Part shown: piece by piece, positions 10,101-15,277 of the stretch | How positions within the stretch are numbered: position 1 is the stretch's first letter | How the letters are laid out: every line of letters starts with the position of its first letter | NCBI GenBank assembly: GCA_000151295.1 | Contig: GG745334.1 | Coordinates: forward strand, 1,526,285-1,541,561 | DNA: 15,277 nt | Origin: Allomyces macrogynus ATCC 38327 | Lineage: Eukaryota; Blastocladiomycota; Blastocladiomycetes; Blastocladiales; Blastocladiaceae | Direction of reading: 5' to 3' | Translations under genes and position numbers: made by a program | Notes under the pieces: generated by a model | Seen by the model: only the letters and a program-made list of their open reading frames with translations | Databases searched by the model: none | What the model was told of the DNA's origin: nothing

Positions 10101-10237
10101 ACAAGCGGTTCGGCAAGGGGCCGGCGCCGTTCAAGACGCAGCCGATTGGGCCGCAGAACGTCATGGTCGAGATCAAGAAGTACAAGGCGCCGGGTGGGGT
10201 CGGGGCCGCAGGGGCGGCGGCGTGGAGTAGGGGGTGA
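7183..10237 (+). CDS. VPS52: GARP/EARP tethering complex subunit VPS52 (apparent frameshift near 9823)
   Basis: Subunit of the GARP complex (with VPS51, VPS53, VPS54) that tethers endosome-derived vesicles at the trans-Golgi network. Exons: 7183-7545, 7629-7817, 7889-7964, 8032-9413, 9491-9682, 9754-10237, about 894 residues, longer than the roughly 640-720 usual for the family. The extra length is a proline-rich N-terminus (poly-Pro at residues 49-56 and 83-90) and an Ala/Ser/Gly linker near 8760-8900. Family matches include GADLKDYSTKL, a coiled-coil KIDACESFLAKMATLLGGFQ, IREFFLDK, QRYPFEA-like RYPLEAVVRS, HPHYITRRYAEL, FVFLINNYDL, RRFSNFRHG and the C-terminal VMVEIKKYK. In the last exon the frame carrying HWQRLLHHK must move by one base to reach MDYVDAALAP; dropping one A of the AAA at 9823-9825 restores it. 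This looks like an assembly indel, but a real null allele is possible. Antisense open frames here are shadows. Confidence 0.93.
7581..7600. repeat. Pentanucleotide repeat in VPS52 intron 1
   Basis: CGTCG CGTCG CGTCA CGTCA are four tandem five-base units inside the intron 7546-7628. Probably a small slippage repeat. Confidence 0.4.
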
Positions 10238-10524
10238 TGGGGTCCGGCGCGGCACGACTTGGTTGAAATGAATCCGTAGATACCGATGCTGCGCGTGGGA
10301 TTGGTTTGGAACGATTTGGCTCATGGTTAGCGAGCTGCAGCACCTCTGCGACTCTCGTGTGCAAAGGGGACTTGTCAAATCCGACGAACAATAATCACCT
10401 TTCAAGAACCGAATGCCGACCTGTGTCAATCTACATCGACATATTGCTCGCCCCGTGCACAAACCGCTCCACCAGATCGGCCTCGAGCGACGTGTCGCAG
10501 TCACATTGTGGGCAACATGGGCCG
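10238..10524. other. Convergent intergenic region
   Basis: This stretch lies between the VPS52 stop and the likely end of the minus-strand candidate gene. On the minus strand it contains a short frame ending at 10431 with a Cys-rich segment (CPTLAC, then CCPQCDCD) and otherwise acidic, helix-like sequence, which might be the true C-terminus of the candidate upstream if a splice or indel connects them. Nothing else is supported. Confidence 0.4.
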
Positions 10525-11231
10525 TCAACACTGCAGGCAAGCGTCGGACACCTGAGCAGGGTAAAGCGGTCCCGCCAACGGTTCCGCGGCCGTCTCGCGC
10601 CAGCACTTTGGCAATAGTTTCCGGTCGACATCCCCTGCTTTACGATCGGGACCGTAAATCAACGCCGTGGTCTGGAACTTGGTCTTGAGGTGCTGGTGGT
10701 GCGTGACAAACACTTGCAGACTCCAGGCTGCCCGTCGCGCACACAAAAAGGAGATGGCGGCAGCGAGCTCGTTCTCGCCGGCGAGCGTCTCGACGAGAAT
10801 GATAAACCGGAAGTCGGTTTGCAGGTGGTGCTGATTGGGTGTTGATTGGGTCGTGATGCCGGCGATGTTGGACGTCGTCGTCGAGAGCGGCTGGTTATGG
10901 TCGCGCTTGCAAAGTTGAGCAAAATGGTTGCCAACGCATCATGTGCCCGTCACATTACCGCGTCCATACGTCTGCTCAATCTCAAATGAGCTCAAGTCGA
11001 GCCAGCCAGGTTCTGTCCAGGTGGCTGCCAACGCACGGCGACGTGGTCGGGAAGAAATGTAGCCTGGCGGAGAAGGTGGAGGAGGCAGAGACCACGACAA
11101 GAACGACGAGCCGTGTGATGGGCGTAGACGTGACAGGCCCGGACCATGGTAGGGAACATGACATCGTCACGCGGATACTGATGGCTGGCGACAGCAGCGA
11201 CTAGAAACCCGGTTTCGCTCGCGCTGAGCAT
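10525..11231 (-). CDS. Unrecognised candidate gene, spliced, structure tentative
   Basis: I do not recognise this protein. The best-supported part is a minus-strand frame from about 10905 to the TGA at 10525. It has balanced composition, including DFRFIILVETLAGENEL, AAAISFLCARR and KFQTTALIYGPD, and GC-rich third codon positions like its neighbours. Working upstream, an ATG at 11231 opens MLSASETGFLVAAVASHQYP. A good intron at 11064-11144 (donor GTCCGG, pyrimidine-rich acceptor) leads to a 27-nt exon (11063-11037). A donor GTGCGT at 11036 can join in frame at 10905 (AAG acceptor) or 10890 (CAG acceptor). This model gives about 160 residues. The C-terminus is doubtful: a Cys-rich frame at 10431-10560, suggestive of a zinc-binding end, lies in a different phase. 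Confidence 0.35.
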
Positions 11232-11376
11232 GGTTGGTGGTGGGCGAGAATGTTCTCTTGCTCGCGTTCACTTGATGTTCAACGACCAAAATTACACAGG
11301 CTGATCTCGGAGCCCAACTCTGACACTCACTGCATGCTTGTACAAAAGGTAAATACCAACCAACGTTCTCCTCTCA

Positions 11377-12078
11377 TCAATCCCGCGCAGACGCCGCACC
11401 CCCCGCCGGTTCCCGCCCACGTGCATCATGCCGATCCCGAATCCGCTGCATGAACCGCACCATCGCCTCATTGGAAATCGGCTGCGCGTCCATGTCCCGC
11501 TCGCGCTCGCGCCGCGCCTGGCGCCTGATCTCCCTCCCCCACGGCAGCTGCTCTATCGGCGTCATAATCAATTCCTCGAGCGTCGCCGGACTCGGCGCGC
11601 GGCGCCGGCTCCTCGGCGGTCTTGGCGCCGCTGGCGCTGCTGACGTCGGCGCCACCCCTGGCGCAGTCGTCGACGAGTCGGTCCAGAACCCGGACGCGTC
11701 GCTGTCGCCACCACCGCGCTCGTCGTCAGCGTCAGCGTCGCTCGAGTAGTCACTGTCGTCGCTGTTCAAGAGCTGCCAGACGCGGCGGACGAGGTCTGGC
11801 TTGGTCCCTTGCATCGATCGCCCGCGCGCGCGCAGCCAGGATTTCAGGTCGCGCGTGGAGTACGCGGCAAGGTCGGCTTCGGTGCCGCCGTGCGCCGGGT
11901 CGACGGTGATTTCGCGAACATCTTCGGTTGTTGAGGTGGCGGGCGCGCCGGTGGTAAACTCGGTCGTCCCGTTGCTGAAGGGACCGGTCGTGCTTGATGG
12001 ATGGGATGGGCGGCGCCGGTGCCGCTTGTGCGCGACGGCGGCGGGGGTGGTGCTCGATGAGACTGGCGGGCGCGTCAT
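11377..12078 (-). CDS. SAP-domain protein, uncharacterised
   Basis: Single-exon frame of 233 residues from the ATG at 12078, with an alternative in-frame start at 12291 (304 residues). The central segment YSTRDLKSWLRARGRSMQGT followed by KPDLVRRVWQLL matches the SAP fold consensus: helix, RG-x-x-x-x-GxK, helix. SAP domains bind DNA or RNA in nuclear or organellar proteins. It is flanked by Ser/Thr-rich low complexity, an acidic Asp/Ser tract (DDSDYSSDADADD) and a C-terminal conserved-looking region, LEELIMTPIEQLPWGREI, followed by a highly basic helix. No other domain is visible, so the function is unknown. The longer start would add a Pro/Ser-rich leader with a possible mitochondrial-type segment (LTRFHRTFSAATAGS), but it crosses a 12-base homopolymer, which weakens that choice. 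Confidence 0.65.
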   Translation of the reverse strand: MTRPPVSSSTTPAAVAHKRHRRRPSHPSSTTGPFSNGTTEFTTGAPATSTTEDVREITVDPAHGGTEADLAAYSTRDLKSWLRARGRSMQGTKPDLVRRVWQLLNSDDSDYSSDADADDERGGGDSDASGFWTDSSTTAPGVAPTSAAPAAPRPPRSRRRAPSPATLEELIMTPIEQLPWGREIRRQARRERERDMDAQPISNEAMVRFMQRIRDRHDARGREPAGGAASARD

Positions 12079-12127
12079 GGTGCTCGTTGCGAGGGGTAAA
12101 ACGCGCGGATCGGGTTGGTTTGGTTCT

Positions 12128-12174
12128 GCGGATGGATGGATGGAAGATGGAGAGAAAGGGGTGGGGGGGGGGGG
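12128..12174. repeat. GGAT microsatellite and 12-G homopolymer
   Basis: A GGAT tetranucleotide run begins near 12129 and is followed by an uninterrupted run of 12 G at 12163-12174. On the minus strand it lies just upstream of the preferred SAP-protein start, so it is probably 5' UTR or a variable leader. Its length may be misassembled. Confidence 0.7.
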
Positions 12175-12537
12175 AGCGCTGCCCGCAGTCGCGGCCGAGA
12201 ACGTGCGGTGGAAGCGCGTCAGATCAGAAACGCGTTGCGGCACACCGTGGCACGGCCAGCAAGGACCAGGCAACGGGTCACATGCTGCCATTAACGCGTT
12301 GCGGTCTGACGGCAGTCGCGTTGAGCTGCAACTGGAAGCAAATCAGAATCGTGTTCAAAATGGCCCCCAGTACCCGGCCATCCGCCCTCCCACCAGTCCT
12401 CGCGCGCCCGCCGCGTGGCCTCCTACCCCGCGAGCGCTGCCCGCGTCGCGTAAGTGACTGCGTAACGAAATGTGGTTCGTCTCGTGCCTCGAAATGACGC
12501 GCGACCGCAAATTCGGGTAGGCACCCGAGTACAAATG

Positions 12538-13626
12538 CTATCCAAGAGCTGAACGTGTCAGGGATCCACCACAACGCGCACACATGAGGCGCGTCAATCC
12601 GCATACCGCCGACAGCGCCATACTATCCGTATCGCGATACGTGTGCCTCGACCTCGGCTGCACGGGTCGTGCCGACGCGGCCAGCAGCGCGTGCGCCACG
12701 GCGGCGGGGATGCGCACCTTGACGGGTGGGTCGTCGGCGTCGGGCGTGCGCGCGGCGCCGTAGAGTGGTTGCAGCGTGCAGTCGGCAGTCGCTTGGAAGA
12801 AGCCCGACCGGTAAACGCGGTCCGACGCGTGCCCGCAGAGTCGGTCCACGTCCGAGTGTACGGGTAGATCTTGGTCGAAGAGGATCGGACTGGGAGCGAG
12901 TGCGGAGGGGGATTGCGGGTGCGGCCAGAGCGGAGACTCGAGGTCGGCTTCGGGTCGGTTGGGGAGCTGTGGTGCAAGGTGAAAAAATCAGCCAAACTGC
13001 TGGTAGCCGTAAATTCAGGACACCGATCCAGTTTGAAACACGCGCCTTGATGCTCTCCACCCTCCCTCGTTCGAACGGCGAGCTAGTCGGCTCGGGTGTC
13101 TTGACGTACACACGCGCGCCGATCCCGCGACGGCCGGCCTTGATGGGGCTGCCGACACGATAGATGCCCGAGATGCCCTCGTCGAGAAGCTGCTCGCGCG
13201 CCGTTTCAGCGTACCCAGGCCATGGCAAGTCTCCGCCAGGCGGCGCAGGGTACTTGGTGGGAGACGCCGGCGGCTGGGTTGGGGACGGCGCTGTTCCTCG
13301 ATCCGACGGCGACCGCGACGGCACGCGCCGCGTGGGTCCGCCGGCCCAGCCAACAGACCGGTGGTGGCGGGGCAGGTGGGGCGATGGATGCACCGGTGCG
13401 CCGGTTCGCGGGTAGTCGACGTTGTGACGGCGAAGGCGCGCGTGGTCGCAGCATCGCGGTGGACAAGGTCGGCGCTTGCGATTGCAGCGAGTTGATCGTA
13501 ATGGTTGGTGCAAAAACAGGTTGTAGTCGTGCCGTGCAGCAGATTGTCGTCGTCGTCGTTGTCGTCGATCCCGCTGCGCACGGCTGCCTTGTGGACTGCA
13601 ACCTGGTGTGAGACGCGTCGGGCCAT
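12538..13626 (-). CDS. Unrecognised spliced gene, N-terminus uncertain
   Basis: I cannot assign a family. Two segments look clearly coding. The frame at 13040 up to about 13474 includes ETAREQLLDEGISGIYRVGS, RGIGARVYVKTPEP and SPFERGRVESIKAR, where the last two resemble a small beta-barrel segment. The second, 12966 down to the TAG at 12538, includes SPILFDQDLPVHSDVDRLCG, RVYRSGFFQATADCTLQPLY and VKVRIPAAVAHALLAASARP. They join in phase through an intron at 12967-13039 with a good CACAG acceptor but an off-consensus GTTTCA donor. A possible first exon at 13626-13582 (MARRVSHQVAVHKAA, basic, perhaps a mitochondrial leader) uses a consensus donor GTGCGC and joins in phase at 13474, though through an AAG acceptor. 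That model gives about 302 residues. The final 40 residues after SARPVQ are less convincing. Confidence 0.45.
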
Positions 13627-13758
13627 GTCCCACAGGCCCGTTGGCCAACGGACACAGTGCCGTCCACTCGACGCTGTTCCCAGACGCGGTCCAATAGAAG
13701 CTATCCTATGTCATTTCTCTAGATGATACAGGGCCAACCCACCACCGCCTGACATCGC

Positions 13759-15277
13759 CTAGGCGACGACCGGCGCATCGTCCCTCTCCACGTCCTCGGT
13801 CCGCGTCTCCTCCTCGAGCACCGCATCCGCCGCATCAATACTCATCCCCGCCGGGTCCACCTCGCCCTCAATAAACGCCAACGGCTGCCCAACCTTCACC
13901 TTGACCGCATGCTGCGCCTTGTGCCCGTGCGCGCCGACCGCCCACTTAAACCGCTTTTTCGGCGCCTCAAACACGAGCACGACCGTCGACCCCAACATAA
14001 ACCCACCCACCTCATCCATGGGCTTCAACCTCTGCGGCTGTGCGTACCGCAGCCGATCCACCGTCCCGGCGGGGGGCGCAACCGTGTCCGGATGATTCGT
14101 GCTCAATTCCGGATCGAAATTGATCTTGATCGACCCGACGTTGGTCGCGCCGACGGGCACCATCGCAAACACGCCGTGGCGCCACGCGCCGACGAGGGCG
14201 ACGCGCTCGTTGAGTGTGAACAGCGACGGTACCGCGCGGAGCAACCGCGGCGAGACCGACAGGAGTTCGCCGTGCACGTGCCGCCGCTCCGTGACCGTCC
14301 AGTGCGCGGGCGAGTGGAACCGGTGGTAGTCGCCGGGCGCCAGGTAGATGACTGCGTAGTAGAGGCCCATTTCCTCGGATGTGCGGTGGTGGTCGGCCGC
14401 GTCGTGCACGGCGCCCGGGGACGCGCCGACCAGGGAGTCGACGCTGTACTCGATCGAATTCACGTCGACCAGGTGGCCGTAATGCGTCGGTTCGGTGCCG
14501 TCGGCGTCCACGCGCGCCACAGACCCGCCGAGAAGCGTCTGCACCTTGTACCCGACCCCCTTGACGCCGTGCACGATCTCGGCCGCCCACCCTTCGTCAC
14601 CAGCGGGCTTTGGGGCCGCCGTTGTCGCTGTCGGTTTCGGTTTCGGCGCTTCCAGGTCGATCGCGCCCCAGTGAATCAGCGTGCCGTCCGACGGCATGAT
14701 GAGCGCGCCCTTGGCCGAGTACGGCCGGAACTTGGCCAAGTCAATCTCGCGGTAGAAGAAGGCGCCGAGGTTCGGGTAATGCTGCAGGTCTGGGTCGACC
14801 ATTTCGTGCAGCTGGCAGTTGAACAACCACGAGTACGCGCGGTAGAAGGGAGCGCGCAGCCAGTCGGGCACGGTCGCGTCGTTGTGCATGATTCCCCACG
14901 CTCGCGAGAGGCCGCGCAGCGGCATCATGAGCAGAACGTGCAGCTAATGGGCGAGAGTGGGTGGGGTGAGCGTCGAGTGACTCTGCAGAAATGGTCCCAG
15001 ACAAACGCACCAACCACGGGCCGTCCACGACCACGCCCGGAGCGGCCTCGCCATCGCCAACACTTCGTTCGGGTGCGGTCGCGTCGCGGTCACGCCACAG
15101 GTGCTGCAGTTGCAAGGTCGCAATCACGGCAAGCCCGACACCGATCGGGATCGTCGGGACATACCACGGGGTTGTCCTTGTCCTTGTCCTGGTCCTGGTT
15201 CTGGTCGGATGGCCTCTTGCTGCTCGACGACGCAAACGTGCGGGGGAACGACGGTACCAGGGGGGGGGGGTGCACGG
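13759..15277 (-). CDS. PSD1: Mitochondrial phosphatidylserine decarboxylase, 5' end outside window
   Basis: Pyruvoyl enzyme of the mitochondrial inner membrane converting phosphatidylserine to phosphatidylethanolamine. Exon 2 runs from 14943 to the TAG at 13759; the intron is 14944-15010; exon 1 continues from 15011 past the right edge. Exon 1 encodes a transmembrane segment, VPTIPIGVGLAVIATLQLQ, preceded by a hydrophilic, presequence-like stretch. Exon 2 begins LHVLLMMPLRGLSRAWG and includes HYPNLGAFFYRE, MPSDGTLIHWG (catalytic Asp), VIYLAPGDYHRFHSP (catalytic His), FTLNERVALVG, VGATNVGSIKINFD and GGFMLGSTVVLVFEAP. The LGST self-cleavage site, which yields the pyruvoyl alpha chain, is encoded at 13984-13995. 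The tail after LGST has an extra acidic extension ending DDAPVVA. Upstream of 15171 two frames compete, and one extra base seems to be present in a CCCC run. Confidence 0.93.
15172..15206. repeat. Hexanucleotide repeat in PSD1 exon 1
   Basis: On the minus strand degenerate units of the form GACMAR (GACCAG, AACCAG, GACAAG) repeat about six times. One frame encodes Asp-Gln/Asp-Lys repeats, another Thr-Arg repeats. It lies between the putative presequence and the transmembrane segment. Confidence 0.6.
15260..15269. repeat. 10-base G homopolymer
   Basis: Ten consecutive G (C on the PSD1 coding strand) lie at the edge of the window within the presumed 5' coding region. The length is prone to sequencing error and decides the reading frame of anything upstream. 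Confidence 0.8.

Noticed and set aside
9764..10606. 280-residue minus-strand open frame
   Set aside because: It runs antisense to the VPS52 3' exon and has Arg/Pro/Ser-biased composition; the sense frame is homologous to VPS52.
11801..12457. 218-residue plus-strand open frame
   Set aside because: It is antisense to the SAP protein and crosses the GGAT repeat and 12-G run. The SAP domain on the other strand is the better explanation.
13534..13570. GTC/GAC trinucleotide run read as an Asp-rich protein segment
   Set aside because: In the best model of the minus-strand gene this run lies in an intron (13475-13581), so the Asp stretch is probably not translated.
1..15277. CRISPR arrays, transposons, prokaryotic operons
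   Set aside because: No direct repeats with regular spacers, terminal inverted repeats, transposase or reverse transcriptase motifs were seen, and the genes have spliceosomal introns.

Overview
The window is nuclear DNA from a GC-rich, compact, intron-bearing eukaryote. Genes sit on both strands about 300 bp apart or overlapping, and are split by short spliceosomal introns (64-128 nt in 21 well-supported cases). Five genes are recognisable, all conserved eukaryotic housekeeping functions. A Psd1-type mitochondrial phosphatidylserine decarboxylase, a Bin3/MePCE RNA cap methyltransferase and fungus-like gene density suggest a fungus, most likely an early-diverging chytrid-like lineage. That placement is inference; no rRNA or organelle marker is present.

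Layout: 1-1969 holds no gene I can support, only a TATA-like element and some hairpins. 1970-3508 (-) is the farnesyl/geranylgeranyltransferase-I alpha subunit in 7 exons. A 300 bp divergent promoter separates it from 3809-5595 (+), the CobW-family zinc metallochaperone ZNG1 in 7 exons. ZNG1 converges with, and its coding end overlaps by 47 bp, the Bin3/MePCE methyltransferase at 5549-6893 (-), 4 exons. A second divergent promoter leads to VPS52 of the GARP/EARP tethering complexes at 7183-10237 (+), 6 exons, with one apparent single-base frameshift near the 3' end. The right third is all minus strand: an unrecognised spliced candidate (10525-11231), a SAP-domain protein (11377-12078 or 12291), a second unrecognised spliced gene (12538-13626, N-terminus uncertain), and PSD1 (13759 to beyond the window).

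The neighbours share no pathway: prenylation, zinc delivery, small-RNA capping, Golgi tethering and phospholipid synthesis are independent jobs. The arrangement looks like ordinary compact gene packing rather than a cluster.

The most interesting signal is not a gene. Exon junctions fixed by protein homology give a 5' splice-site consensus of GTNCGN: C at intron position +4 in 18 of 21 and G at +5 in 20 of 21. The usual eukaryotic consensus is GTRAGT or GTATGT. This predicts a changed U1 (or U6) snRNA pairing in this organism.
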